Assembly: GCA_030068075.1 (NCBI GenBank)
Contig: CM057832.1
Location: forward strand, 79,268,502 to 79,332,501
DNA: 64,000 nt
Source: Paguma larvata
Taxonomy: Eukaryota; Chordata; Mammalia; Carnivora; Viverridae
Direction: 5' to 3'
Below the pieces are notes generated by a model that had not been told where the DNA came from, searched no databases, and saw only the letters and a list, made by a program, of their open reading frames with translations. Every line of letters begins with the position of its first letter. Position 1 is the stretch's first letter. The position numbers were made by a program, and so were the translations under genes. Shown piece after piece: positions 50,770-63,183 of the stretch.

Positions 50770-51000
50770 CAATGTACTATTATAGTGGTTAAGGACACAA
50801 ACTCTGCAGTCAGACAGACCATACTTGAGTTTAAAACCCAACTCTGGTGCTTACTAGGTCAAGGAAATTTTGGGAAGTTATTTTACCTTATTTTTCATGG
50901 AGATGGCTGCAGTGTCTATCTAAAAGAATGAGCATTAAATGAAATAAGACATATAAAGCCCTTAGCTCAGTGCCAGACACACAGTATGTGCTCATTAACA
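50770..51000 (+). mobile_element. MIR SINE, nearly complete
   Basis: gtggttaaggacacaaactctgcagtcagacag, followed by aaagcccttagctcagtgcc and acacagtatgtgctcatta, spans the tRNA-like head to tail in order. Confidence 0.85.
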
Positions 51001-51179
51001 CAAGAAGAAAAAGCAATGCTGCAATGATACTAATTAAAGAGTGGAAGAATATAGTTCTCTTTGCATTTTATTTGAAATATTCAAGGCTGCTGAATGGATT
51101 GAAAGAGACAAGAGTGGAGGCAGAGGAACTAGTTAGGACACTTATATTAGCAACTGGATCTGGGTCTGTGACCTTGCTC

Positions 51180-51870
51180 ATGCTCCAGTCTCAACTATCC
51201 ACTCTGTATCTGGCATTTGCTCTTCCTCTTACCTTTGTTGCCTCAATGAATGGCCCTATTAACCCCCAGGTGCCTAAGCCAAAAGCCTGGGAATCAATCT
51301 TGAGTTTTCTCGACCCTTAAAACTAATCAGTTACCAAGTAAATGTCTATTCCTGTCTCTTAATATAACTAAAATATGAAATCTTTTCCTCCACACCACTA
51401 TCACTAGAGATCAGGACCTTATATCTTGCCTTGAGTAGTTCAACAGCCTTCTCACTGCAGTTCCAGTCAACTACCATCTTCCTTCTGCTTTCTAAACACA
51501 AATCTGATCATTTCTATCCCATACTTGAAAACTTTTCACTCTTACCTTCATGATAAAGTCCAAACTCTTTAACATAGCTTGCAGGCCCTACCTGCTTTGT
51601 CCCAAACATCTCTCTCCAACTTTGGCTGCTATCACTGAAAACTTGAACTCTATGAAGCAGGCATGCCCATTATCCCCTGCCCTAAATTCCTGTCTAGGGT
51701 GCCCTTCTCTCCTGTTCATCTGGCTAACTCCAGTTCAAACTTCATGACTCAGCTTAGGTTTCACGTCTATCTGGAAGCCTTTCCTAGCCTTCCAAATCTG
51801 AGTTCTGTTCTCCCCTTGCGTCCTCTGTTCACACTAGCATATTGCAATGTGTAGGTTGGCTTATTCAACA
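51180..51870 (+). mobile_element. L2 (LINE-2) 3' fragment
   Basis: acacaaatctgatcatttct, aaagtccaaactctttaacatagcttgcaggccc, cacctggctaac-like catctggctaactccagttc, atgactcagcttaggtttcac and gaagcctttcctagcc are the L2 3' region in order. Confidence 0.85.
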
Positions 51871-52162
51871 ACTATTCCAGCCTCCCTTCTCCCTTGTCTT
51901 TCTCTACTAAGAGGACACTTGTAGCCAAGGATGGTCATGTCACAGTTCATCTAGAAGAAGCAGAATGAAGATTTTGAAGGGAGTTTCCCTTTACCTCTTC
52001 ACTTTCCCACTTCTTCCTTTCTAGAACAGATTGATGATGTTGGGAGGCATAGCAACCCTCTTGACGCTATGAGGATGAAAGCTTCCTAGCAAAATTTGTA
52101 GAGAAGAAAGACAAAAATACCCTGCATCTTTGATGACATCACATAGGTGCTATACCAGTCTT

Positions 52163-52376
52163 TTCTTTTAAGTTAATTTATTTTTGAGATAGAGAAAGAG
52201 ACAGAGACAAGGAGAGAGAGAACATGCACATGGGGGAGACACAGAGAGAGAAACGCAAGCAGGCTCCATGCTCAGCCCATCATGGGGCTCGATCCCACAA
52301 ACCAGGAGATCATGACCTGAGCTGATATCAAGAGTCAGATGCTTAACTGACTGAGCCACCCAGGGGCCCTGGTGAC
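52163..52376 (-). mobile_element. Carnivore tRNA-Lys SINE
   Basis: Antisense head ctgactgagccacccagggg. Target duplication ataccagtctt at 52152-52162 and 52377-52387. Confidence 0.93.
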
Positions 52377-52479
52377 ATACCAGTCTTAACTCCCTTACAT
52401 TTCATGCCAGCTGACCAAATTCCTTAATTATTCAAGTTACTATTAGTTAGTTTTTCTGTTACTTTTAGCCAAGTGCATT

Positions 52480-52640
52480 CCTTACTGATACATGAGTGCT
52501 GATTGGTTATTTTTCATCTCATGTATTAGACAATAGGCTACTTCAGTAATGGGGTATCTTTTGTCTCTGTATTCCTAGTACCTAATTGTTCCTAAATCAT
52601 AGTGGCCACTCATTATGTTGAAAGGATGAATTCAGATATG
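52480..52640 (+). mobile_element. L2 tail-like fragment
   Basis: ttttgtctctgtattcctagtacc followed by ccactcattatgttgaaaggatgaa resembles the L2 terminus. Confidence 0.5.
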
Positions 52641-52844
52641 TGGAACAAATATAATTTCCTCAGGACTAATAGTTTTTGCAAGCATTTTGAAGGGTAACAT
52701 AAGCCCTATATATTAAGATGATTTAACTATGAAAGTGCCAAATATAGAATCAAATTAAACACAGATAGGAGCAAAGATTTTTGTAATGCTGTAAAGTTCA
52801 TGTTCCTGTAAAACCATTTCTATGGTTAAAGATGCATAGTATAG

Positions 52845-53064
52845 GGGCGTCTGGGTGGCTCAGTCAGTTAAGCGTCCGACTTCGGCTCAGGTCATGAATT
52901 TATGGTTCGTGAGTTCAAGCCCCACATCGGGCTCCGTGCTGACAGCTCAGAGCATGGAGTCTGTTTTGGATTCTGTGTCTCCCTCTCTCTCTATGCCCTT
53001 CCTCTGCTTGTGCTTCTTCTCTCTCTCTCTCAAAAATATAATAAAACATTAAAAAATTTTTTAA
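52845..53064 (+). mobile_element. Carnivore tRNA-Lys SINE
   Basis: Head gggcgtctgggtggctcagt. Perfect 17-bp target duplication aaagatgcatagtatag at 52828-52844 and 53065-53081. Confidence 0.96.
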
Positions 53065-53394
53065 AAAGATGCATAGTATAGTACTATCCACTGAGACCCA
53101 CTTTAGACTTCAAGTAATTTAGCATTATGACAACCACATATATTTCCAACATTATAAAGAGTAATACTAGTAATGCGGGCTCACCATTATGTGGAATAAA
53201 AGGAAACATCAGGATTAAATATAAATTCCATAATATTGACAGTTTGAAAATCTTTGCTGCTCATTTGTTTTATGAGCTCATCAACCCCAAAATTTGAACT
53301 ACTTGTATTCCCAATGGATTAGCAATGACAAAAATTCACCTGTAAGCCAAATAATGGTAGAAGCAGCCATATAATCGTGGTAGTTACATGAAGG

Positions 53395-53905
53395 TTACTG
53401 CAATGAGCTATTACAATGGCATAAAAGTCAGTGGCTTAAAATGACAATGATTTTATTATCTCTGATTATTCTGTGGGATAACTGGGCTCAGCTGGGTAGT
53501 GTTTTGGTCCATGTGATGTCAATGAGACCTACAGTTATCCAGGCACTTGAACGGATGGAAAGATCCAAGACAGCTCATTCTCATGCCTGGCAGTCGGTTT
53601 TGTCTGTTGTCTGAGAGCTTAGCTGGAGCTGTCAATACTGCTTTGCTTCTCTTCCATGTGTCTTGGGCTTCTCGTAGCATGTTGGCTAGAGGCCAAGAAT
53701 CAGAAAGTAGAAACTACCAATCTTATAGGTGTGCTCTCTGATGTCCCAGAGCATCACTTCTGCTACATTCTATTGATCAAAGCAAGTCACAAGGCCAGCC
53801 CGGATTTATAAAACAAATGATGACCTCTGCATCTTGATGGGAGCTGTGGGATGCGTGCAAAGAGAAGGAAGGGATTGTTGGTGGCTACCTCTGGCGACTA
53901 GAGAC
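53395..53905 (-). mobile_element. MaLR/ERVL-like LTR, copy C (best preserved)
   Basis: attatctctgattattctgtggg, ttctgctacattctattgatc, caagtcacaaggccagcccgg and cctctgcatcttgatgggagc occur in the family order shared with copies A and B. Confidence 0.55.
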
Positions 53906-54711
53906 CAAATAAGTGCATTAAATAATGTTATCTTCATAATTTTATCTTGAGGGCCTCACTGAGCCCACCTGAATATGCAAATAAAGTTGAACTTCAATCT
54001 GGTAGATATAGTGTGAATGGCTATTCTAATGAAATTAGATACATTTAAGACCTACTGTGAAGGTCGGAGTCAGCCATCAAACCACTGTGATGCCAAAACT
54101 TTAGATCTAACAAGCACTATACTGGGTGCTTTTACATAAATTTTATTATCAAATTATATGAATTACCCTGCAAGGATAGCAATAAAGTAGAACATCGCTA
54201 CCCACCATTAAAACACTCCTGTGCCAAGGCACACAAGCCATGACAGGACCTAAGCCATACCCCGAAATATTAACAAATGGGAAAGTGTCCCACTTAGCCG
54301 TTTGGTTTCAAAGCATGTCAAGTAAGGGAGGATACCCTAAATGCAGGAGTAGCGCAAAGAGCAAGAGCATTTAGGTTGACTCTGAAATCACTTCAGCAAA
54401 CTATAAAACCATCATTACTTAGCACCAGCCAAGCAACCCATTCCAGGCAGCCCAGGTGAGTGAGATGAGCTCAGGCAGGATTCCTGCCTCAAAGGGGGAA
54501 AGTTCCAAGCTAAGACCAAGGTATGTCTTAGGAACCAGTAGCCATTTTATTTGAAAAATGAAAAATTTGAATCCAGAAATTTCAAGAGATAAACAACCTT
54601 TCACCAGTATTTCCTTTTAATGGCTTGGTGCTCAAGACCTGGTCTGCCTAAATGCAGCAAATAACATCCCCATGTTTGGAGTTCTCTTAGTTGGCTTAGC
54701 ATTCAAAGAGG

Positions 54712-54968
54712 CAGAATAGAAGAGTGGCTAAGACCAAGAGCTTTGGCCTTAGACAATCTCAGTCCAAATCCTGACTCATCACTTACCTACTCTGAGAATT
54801 TGAACATGTTACTTGACTTCTCTATGCTTTTGTTTTTCCCACCATAAAATGTAGATAATGTAGATGAAACCAAGTCATATGAATTTTATAAGAAGTAAAT
54901 GAGTAAGCAACATTAGAATGGTGCCAGGCACATAATACATACCATATAAGTATTTGCCATTAGTACTA
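54712..54968 (+). mobile_element. MIR SINE, nearly complete
   Basis: agagtggctaagaccaagagc, tccaaatcctgactcatcacttacc, gaacatgttacttgacttctc and tggtgccaggcacataatac in order. Confidence 0.8.
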
Positions 54969-55859
54969 TTACTTAAAGTTATAAGTTCTAAAAGCCCAAC
55001 TCAAACTCAATTAAGAAAAAAAAAAGGAAAATACCAGCACATATGAAAAGAATACCATCAGAATAGTCTTTTTTCCACACCTCTGCTTAGCTTCATTTAC
55101 AGATAGATGCTCCCCTTGCAGCAAGATGCCCTCTGTAACTTGCCACTCGGAGAATATTAGGGCATCTTTCCCCAAACTTCAATGACAATCGTAGAATGCT
55201 TTCTGATTGGCTTGGCCTGGGTCATATGGCCCAAACATGGGATTGTGGGAGGTGGGAGTGGGGAGAAGACAGGGTTAGCACACAGCCTGGCTACGTTACA
55301 CTGAATGGGAAGCAAAAGTCCTCCAAAGAGTAAGACGGGGAATCAAGAACGGGGTTCCGGTCTGTCTCACTCCTATTGCATGGTCATTCCACCACATCAT
55401 TCTCCTCTTCACATTTTCTTGGTTGTTATCCTCATCACCTTCATCACAGAGCATTTTTTAAAAACTTTTTTTCCTTCTAGAAAAATGTTCAACAACTGGG
55501 TGTCAGTTTACCAAGAGACAAGCCACCACCTAAGTGCCTGAGTAGGAAAAAAAGCAAATGCCTTGCACTGTACTTTGAGAAAAGGAAAAAACAAAATAAC
55601 ACCTCTTACTATTCATATACAGTCTCTTTCCTCTGAAGAGTGCCAAAGGTTTTACAGATGCTAAATGCCCCAGTGAGAGAAATAAATTGAAAGAGTTTAA
55701 GCTGCAGCCTAAGCTCGCTATGGTTACTGGGAAGTAATCACTCCACACACATATGGATAAGTGCTCTATGCCAACAATGAACACTTAACTGCCTGAACTA
55801 CTTTTTGGCCTCATTTAACTTGTCCATTTATGAGACTACAGATGCCTTTCTCCTTAGAA

Positions 55860-56040
55860 CCATAAAATTTTAGAGCAGGAAAGGACTTTACAGATCATTT
55901 GGTTCAATCTCTTCATTTTATAGATGGAAGCAACTGGAACCCAGAGAGGCTTATTAGCCAGCACAAGGTCACATAGCAGGTTTAGTGCAGGTCCAGAAGT
56001 AGAACCCGTGTTTCCCATCTTCCCATACCATGCCTTTTAT
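55860..56040 (+). mobile_element. Ancient SINE-like repeat
   Basis: gagcaggaaaggactttacagatcatttggttcaat, followed by cccagagaggcttatt and aaggtcacatagcagg, matches a conserved old mammalian repeat; class uncertain. Confidence 0.5.
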
Positions 56041-57458
56041 GAAAAACCACACTATCTCTAAAAACCTATCCAATGATCCCAAACACTATTAATTTTTTTC
56101 TTCTCGAGTCATGTGCATCACATACACGTTTGGATGACTTCTGGAAACAAGACACATTTATTATAAAAGTTTGACAATATGCACTAATCGCTAGCACCGG
56201 GAGACAATGAAATTTGGTAAAAACGGCAAGACACAGTCTTGTTAATGGCTGTCCTTGTTAGAGGTCACCTTTTATACTTCCCCATCCTCCAGCAGGTAGT
56301 CAATACTTTCGGGCTGCTCTCAAACTGACACAGGCTCCCATGGGCTTGCTTCTCACTCAGCACATAGTCTATACTAGAGTTGGCTTTTCCCTGTCAAAAG
56401 AAATTAGCTTCTCCTGTGAACCATTATCCCAGGACCATGCATGGTTAAATATGCATATTTAAGTAAGGGCTTCTGAGAAATAAGATCTTAAAACTATATT
56501 TATACTAAATCTCATTTGCAAAATTGAATCTGCTTGATACAGCTCTCATTGTTGTTTGTTTCATTTGTTCTGTTGTTTTGGTTTCTGGTTGGTTGCTTGC
56601 TTAATGGTCACAGATGCAGTCCAAAAATTATACATGGAAAACCTTACTTCTTAGAATGAATCAGCTACAACTGTCTGTTCTTACGGACAAGTCATAAAAT
56701 GATTTTGTATAAGATCATCACATATCTAAGGGCTTTCTGATAATCAGTGAGTTAGCTTGCTGAATTAAGTGTAAGTTCTTGAGAACTTGAATTCTTGAGA
56801 ACAAGAAGGGAGGGCAAATGAAGTCTCTTAACTTACTAATTATATTCGTGTTCTTATCCACTATGTGCCTTAAAGGAAACGTGTCTCTCATTACTTTTCT
56901 ATGGCTTTAATGAATCTACTCATATAGTAAAAGTAAGTATGTGCCAGAGACCTCCTAAACACGCAACCGTTTCCCATCTGAGACCAGAAGAGCACTGTTG
57001 GTGGCTGTGGTCTTTGGGCCTCCCTGACTCTCACCCCTTCTGTTACTGGTCAGGGTGAATTCCTTGGAAACTCACTGATAGAAATGTAGCCAGCTCTCAA
57101 GAGAAAGAGTAACTCCAATTCTAGACAAGCTCAATCCAGCTTCAATGTATACAAAACTTACTTTTAAAGTCATTGATATCGCTTTTAGTCTCAACCTTAC
57201 TGCTCCCTACATTATAATTTTAAAAAATTTACCTCAGTCTGTGACATACATGGAAGGAGTTATCCACAGACTCCTTTTCTCTAGGTAAGGCCAGGAGTGA
57301 TAAGTGGTGTCCAAATGCTCTAGTCCTTCCAATTTTCAACATGTTCCAGAGATGTCTGCTGCCAGTTTAAGGCATTAAGGCATTGTGTCTTATTGTCATT
57401 AGTCCAAAATAAAGTAGGTTGGCTATCAGTTGAGTTGTGAGAAAAGAAACGGATTGTT

Positions 57459-57582
57459 GGGTGCCCAGGTGGCTCAGTAGGTTAAGTGTCTGATGCTTGG
57501 TCTCGCTCAGGTCATGATCTCACCATAGGTGGGATCAAGCCCCACACTGGGCGCTTTGCTGACAGTGTGGAGCCTGCTTGGG

Positions 57583-57625
<43 letters not shown>

Positions 57626-57706
57626 ACCCCCAGCCCCAGGCACATGCCCCCTCTCTCTCTCTAAATCTCTCTCTCAAAATAAATAAACAAACATTTTTTT
57701 TAAAAA
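57459..57706 (+). mobile_element. Carnivore tRNA-Lys SINE with expanded (TC)n
   Basis: Head gggtgcccaggtggctcagt and an uninterrupted (TC)n of about 45 nt at 57578-57622. Imperfect target duplication aagaaacggattgtt (57444-57458) against aagaacagactgtt (57707-57720). Confidence 0.9.
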
Positions 57707-58339
57707 AAGAACAGACTGTTTAGTGCCATTGCAATATAATGAATGTTATCTAAAAATTAAGATAAATGCATCTGGCTAATGTCTCCTTAACAACAAAACT
57801 ATACCTACATTCTGATTTTTTTGTTAAGAGGTAACTGGAAGTTTAAATTTACATTATGATTACAGCCTTTCTTTTATAAGTTGAAGCACATTACTTTGGT
57901 CCATTGAGCAAACTCATTCATATTCATTGGTTTTTAAAGTTGACATTTAACTTCCACAGCTGTACGGTTGGTAAGAAGCAAAAGAATATTTAATATTAAA
58001 GAAAGCAGACTCTAAAACCACAGCATTCTATGGTATGGAATATCCTATAATTAGCACACATTAACTGAAAGAAGGAATTACATATGGAATTATTGAAGGA
58101 CAGTTGACAGTGCTCATGTATTTATTTCCTTGCTGATAATCAAATAAGACAAACAAGTAATTCGGCAAGTCCGACCAAGAAGGACTGATTTTCTAAAAGA
58201 CTATGTCTTCTAATGCATTTACCAAAATAGAACTGAGAACAACTTTCAGTTCTATAAGCCTTGAAGCCCTAAATCAAATAAGATAGGAAAGAGCAATACC
58301 TCTCCTCTACTAGAATTTTCTGTTCAACACCAGAAATAA

Positions 58340-58650
58340 TCTATTCATTCAAGAAATGATTACTCTGCAGATGCTATAGGTCAAGCTCTCTGGTAGGCAC
58401 TGGGGATGGAACTGTCACGGTCTTGCCCTCTAGAGCATTGAGTTTAGCAAGAAAGACAAACAGGGATGCAAGTAATTGCAACCAAGATGAATAGTGTCAG
58501 TATAAAAGAAGCACACACTGCCATGGACACCCATAAGAGACCTACCCGAGTCGTAGAGGCTGGGGTGACAGTAGAGAGGGAGGGTCCTCTGGAAGAGGCA
58601 ACATTTCAGATGAGACTTGACAACTTCGGAGTTAAGATTAACTGTATACA
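58340..58650 (+). mobile_element. Ancient interspersed repeat, unresolved
   Basis: ggtaggcactggggatggaac, gacaaacagggatgcaag, ggaagaggcaacatttcagatgagacttgac follow a common old mammalian repeat in order. Confidence 0.45.
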
Positions 58651-58972
58651 TTGCATTTTGCTTCTTCAAAAAGCTCCACTAAAATCATATGAAAGAGGCT
58701 TTAAAAAGATAAACCCACAAGGATACAGAGAATAGGAAAAGAGACATGAGAAACAAATTTTGGAAGATCGAGAGATGAACAAGTGGTGTCTGACTTAGCA
58801 GAAAGCTGAGTAAGTCCTGAAGCAGCAAAGGAAGACTGGGCTGGAGCTGCTGGGGAAGCAGTTAGAGCCTCAGGTCCCCCCCCCCACCCCGGTTACTCTC
58901 CACTGTTGGCTACTGCCCCTTCTCTTTTCCAGAAGGAACTAGAAATTTATTCACTAAGAAACAGTAAAAGAG

Positions 58973-59190
58973 GGGCACCTCGGGGGCTCAGTCGGTTCAG
59001 CATCCAAACTAATGATTCATGGGTTTGAGCCCCGATTTGGGCTCTGTGCCAACAACTCAGAATCTGGAGCCTGTTTAGGATTCTGTGCCTCCCTCATTCT
59101 CTGCCCCTCCCCTGCTCGCACTCTGTATGTGTGTGTGTGTCTCTCTTCTCAAAGGTGAATAAACATTAAAAAAAAAAACTTTTTTAAAAA
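58973..59190 (+). mobile_element. Carnivore tRNA-Lys SINE lacking part of the tRNA-like region
   Basis: Head ggggcacctcgggggctcag, but about 20 nt between the box A and box B regions (the cttcggctcaggtcatgatct part) is missing. Target duplication gtaaaagag at 58964-58972 and, after an A/T-rich tail, 59193-59201. Confidence 0.9.
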
Positions 59191-59449
59191 GGGTAAAAGA
59201 GAAAGTCATTGATCAACAACATGATTCAGTGACCATACATAATGAAGGATTAATATTGATGTCCCAGCAAAATGCCTTGCTCACTCCAAGAACACTGGTG
59301 CCAACCCTTCAGAGTGTCAAATAAGTGAGCTTCCTCTGGGGAATCTGACCAGCCCAAGAGGAAAGACTAAAATACTGATACCAGGACTTCCTTGGGGGAA
59401 AAAAAGACCCACCTAGATCCTTCCGGTAAAACTCCAAGTCAGTAAGCTT

Positions 59450-59945
59450 CACTCATAGGCTCTTAATCATGAGCAGAAAAACAAGGATTGATTACCAGAC
59501 ACCTCAAGAAAGCCTCCAGCATAGATAGATACCATAACAAACAAAAAACAAACAGAAACAAAAAGCATTTTACACGAAATAGAGACTATGCATGGAGAAA
59601 AAAAATTATGAAAAGCAAATTATCATTAACATCCCCAGATAGATAAGATATTACAGTGACGAAATTAAAAAAGGAGCCAATAAAAACAGAAGGATTCAAA
59701 AAACAAACAAACAAAAAAGAACTCAATAGTAGGGTTGAAGAAACATAAGACAGTAAAGACAAAAATAAAACAGAAAGACAAGAAAATTAGAGGATCAGGC
59801 CATGCAATTCAACATCCAAATAAAGAATTTCCTAAAAGAAAGAACAGAGAAAATGGAAGATATAAATCACCAATGAAATAAATTAAGGACATTTCTCTGA
59901 ATTGACAGAGTTTCTAGACTGAGTTTCCTGAGTGTCTGGCCTGGC
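59450..59945 (+). mobile_element. Old L1M-like fragment, A-rich
   Basis: gaacagagaaaatggaagatataaa followed by acatttctctgaattgacagag and ctgagtttcctgagtg recalls an L1M ORF-region segment; heavily decayed. Confidence 0.35.
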
Positions 59946-59959
59946 AGACTTGCACAGCT

Positions 59960-60190
59960 CTTATCATGTGCACATCAATTACTGTTCTAATTATCTTATA
60001 CATATTAACTTGCTTAATCATCACCGCAACCCTAGAACATGGACGCCTTTACATTTATCATCCTCATTTTAGAAATGAAGAAATCGAAAAGGCTAAGCAA
60101 CTTGCCCAAGATCACAGAGCTGGTAAGTGGCAGGGCCAAGATTCGAAGGCAGGTGATATAGCCCTGGAACCCGCTACACGACATTACCAT
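59960..60190 (-). mobile_element. MIR SINE
   Basis: Antisense order: cttgcttaatcatcaccgcaaccc, tcattttagaaatgaagaaatcg, gctaagcaacttgcccaagatcacagagctgg, gattcgaaggcagg. A 112-codon frame across it is fortuitous. Confidence 0.85.
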
Positions 60191-62173
60191 GCAGGATGGA
60201 GCATCACTGTAAAATTTCAGAATACACGACAGACAGTTCTATTTGATTTTTTAAAACCAGGGGTATCCATTATTTCCATAGTGTATGCAGGGCCGCATTC
60301 TTGACCAAGAACCCAAGGGGAACCCCATGCAGACTCTTCTTTCCACCTCCACACATAACTTCCTTCTCTCTGACACCTTGGTACTACAAATTTGAGTCAA
60401 ATTCAGAAGCTCTAAAATCCTATTCCTGCTTCCTAACTCAACAGGAATACTGCTGTGCAGTTGGGCTCACCTCCCCTCACTGCGGCTGGAAGAAATGTCC
60501 TCAGAGAGTAAATTAGGGAGAATGAGACGACCTTGCCCCCATCTCAAAGAGCACAGAGCCACACAGTTGCTACCCAACACTTGATGACAGTTGCCTACTA
60601 TATTTTGCCCAGTTCTATAGTTATGTATGGAAGGATGGTAAGTTTGCAACCAGTTCTTGTGTGCTTGAAGATATCTTTGTCTGGCCCCCCCATTTAAATA
60701 GTCCTAGGTTCAAATTTCGTTTCCTTCAACACTTCAATGTTACGGGTTTGCATCCAGTGTTGCCGTTGGAAAGTTAACGTCAACTTGATTTTTATTATTT
60801 TGTCTTATGTTGCAATTGTTTCCTTTATTTCCCCAAGTAATAAAGCTTTAAATTCCTGTTCCATTTGTTCCACCAGGTCTGCTTCCTCCGGTATAAGTTG
60901 CTTATGTCTTGTCACTTTTTATGATGCTTTTATTCTTTAGACGTGTGTCATGATATTGTTTAACTGGAACTTCATCTATATTATTCCTGAGACTACCAGA
61001 TGCCTCTGCTTTGATGACTACAAAGGTGGCCCATTGAAAACGGAGGCTCAACTGGTGTCTTCACTGTGAGTGACGGTGACATGGGTTGAGCACCAATGCT
61101 ACTCTCTAGGCTTAATCATGATTGTTTCCCCTGGCATTTCTTTCTCCTTTAGATGCACTCCCTAGTTCCTCCATATCTGAGACTGCTTTCTCAACCCGGA
61201 GTTGGTGGAGAAAACTCAGGGTCCTACTGGCCATCAGTGGCTGGAATTACAGATTTCAATGCCAAGATCAGAGTGATCTGACAGAGGTAAATTGTTGGTA
61301 TCAAATCATCTAGTATGTAGAGCCCTGGGTGTCTCATTTTCTGTGGGGACTAAAAGCAGCAAAGTCAGTGTAGAAAAATCCAAGTTTGCAAACACAATAG
61401 ACCACACTCGTTCAGCTCCTGTCTAGGCCTGGCCCACCAAGATCACTGCTTCCACCCTGGACTGGTTGAGCACTCCATCTAGAGACTTCAACCTTTGCCT
61501 TCTCTCTTCTCCTCCTCCCCCACCCACTCCCATCTCCCAGCCCTCTCTTCCTCTGGCCCATCTTTTTCTTTAGAGTTTCTCAACATTTGGATACAGTTGT
61601 CTGGCTCTGGATTCATGCTCCCCTTCCATGTCTTTGCTAGAATTTCCAGATTTCAGTGCAGGGAAGGGAGCCAGTGGGATTTTTTTTTTTTTTAGCTCAT
61701 CACCTTCATGGAAGCCAGAAGTCTACCCTCCTCAGGGATCATTTGGAAATACTCCCTGTGGACCTTCCAGCCCACTTAGATATGCTACAGCAGCCTGTGG
61801 GAGACACAGGCCGGGCCAGCCCCACTGCAGCAATCAAGGTTAGAACCTGCATGGTTAGAACACCTGGGCAGAATTTCAAGTGACTGTGAAATGGGGTGTG
61901 GGGCATTATCATTTAGGACACTTCCCACCTCAACCCCAGGCAGACTGCAAAGTAACTTAGGGCTAATGCACAATTCAATACTTAGAATTTTACCATGCTT
62001 GTAAGTACCTATATTTCCATATCACTTATCTATACATCATTACAGAAATTATGACAGTTTGTCTTCTTTAGAAAGACGAGTGGAAAATAAATTCATTTTC
62101 TGTAGTAACAATCATGCCGCCCCAAAATAAATGTATTTTTTCTATCAGGAAAAATTAGTGGTCTCTTGCTCTA

Positions 62174-62822
62174 TAGTCCATGCTCATCATTCACGGTAAT
62201 GTTCTATAAAGTCACCGCAAACACTGAATTAGCAAAATCTGAACCATTGCTCTAGGGGAAACATAGGGTTAGGCTCTTGAGAGCCTCTGGCCACAACATT
62301 TTTATCAGCCAATTAGTACATGCCCTGGTTTATGTGTGTTTCTGTTTAAAGACACTTTAATATGTACTGTTAATTCATTAATATTGAACATGGCCAACAG
62401 CACCATAACTCATGCCTGAAGGAAACTTACCTAATGCACATATTTTCTCCATAAGTCACATCACAACCTCTTGTGTTTGGGACACTAGACAGCACTTTAA
62501 CATTGTATTTGCAAGCCATTTCAAACAGCAAAATCACCCACAAAAAGCACACATAAAAAAGCAGAGGTCACGGCAGTAAATAGTGGCGAGAAGGACACTC
62601 GTGTACAGTACGCGAACCGAAATGGAAAGGTAGAGTTCTGCTTTCCTCCCACTCGGCTGGGCATGTGTATACTGGCTGGCTTCATTTTTTTGCCTTTCTA
62701 TGCATATCCGTAAAATGACTGCAACAGCAACTTGAGCATCAATTGGTTTGGGGGTTATGAATAAATTATAGCAAGGAGGAGAATTTGCACGTATAGAATC
62801 TGCAAATAATGAGGATTGACTG
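62174..62822 (+). mobile_element. Tigger-like non-autonomous DNA transposon
   Basis: Inverted ends: left tagtccatgctcatcattca then cggtaatgttctata; the right end reads, in reverse complement, cagtcaatcctcattatttg then cagattctata. Flanking TA at 62172-62173 and 62823-62824 is the expected Tc1/mariner target. No transposase frame is present. It ends about 175 bp from the CFAP95 exon at 62997. Confidence 0.75.
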
Positions 62823-62996
62823 TATTATTATTATTAGTGTTTCATACTGATGGGAAAACAAAATTTTGTTAAAAGGAAGAAAATAAAGGGTATTTTGTTG
62901 ACGTTGTAGACTCCTCAACCCCTCACTTCTGCAAATAAACCTTCTGACTAACAAAGAAACATTTTGTGCAATCTGCAGCAGTTAGGGACTACTAAC

Positions 62997-63065
62997 AATT
63001 TGCGACGATCTGGTGGGTGTCTAGTAAAGAGAGCTCCAAAGCCAGTAGCAGGCAATCCAGTGTCC
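62997..63065 (-). CDS. CFAP95: CFAP95 (C9orf135) internal coding exon, antepenultimate
   Basis: Seen: on the minus strand an acceptor (pyrimidine-rich run ending in cttgtttccag) is followed by 69 nt encoding TGLPATGFGALFTRHPPD and then RRK, ending at a gttagt donor. The exon starts with the third base of a codon and ends with two bases (TT) that pair with the first base of the next exon to make Leu. Known: the segment matches my memory of the middle of human CFAP95, a roughly 230-residue protein assigned to the inside of doublet microtubules of motile cilia and sperm tails. Inferred: about half of the protein is encoded by exons beyond the right edge. The open frame runs past both splice sites, so its Met start is not real. 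The exon sits between a Tigger-like element (about 175 bp away) and a COX1 NUMT (about 118 bp away). The donor is weaker than that of the next exon. Confidence 0.88.
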
Positions 63066-63183
63066 CTGGAAACAAGACAACGATTTTTAGAAAAGATGTC
63101 AGAATGACATTTATAAACTTGCACACCATACAAAACTTATTTGGGGCTGGATTTTTTAAATCCTTTTTTATTTTTTATTTTAA

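Larger units (their letters stand above)
42345..62996 (-). other. CFAP95: Intron of CFAP95 (about 20.7 kb)
   Basis: The span between the donor after 62997 and the acceptor before 42344. Besides the repeats listed separately I see nothing identifiable in about 42,710-43,860, 45,060-45,915, 46,965-48,270, 48,310-49,520, 56,045-57,440, 57,725-58,335 and 60,195-62,170. The portion at 45,130-45,600 is less AT-rich but shows no splice-bounded frame I can defend. Confidence 0.85.

Noticed and set aside
59966..60304. 112-codon plus-strand frame with a hydrophobic start
   Set aside because: It overlaps a reverse-oriented MIR; the frame is fortuitous.
62948..63133. 61-codon frame as a stand-alone small gene
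   Set aside because: Only its central 69 nt is exon; the Met start and the C-terminal part are intron read-through.
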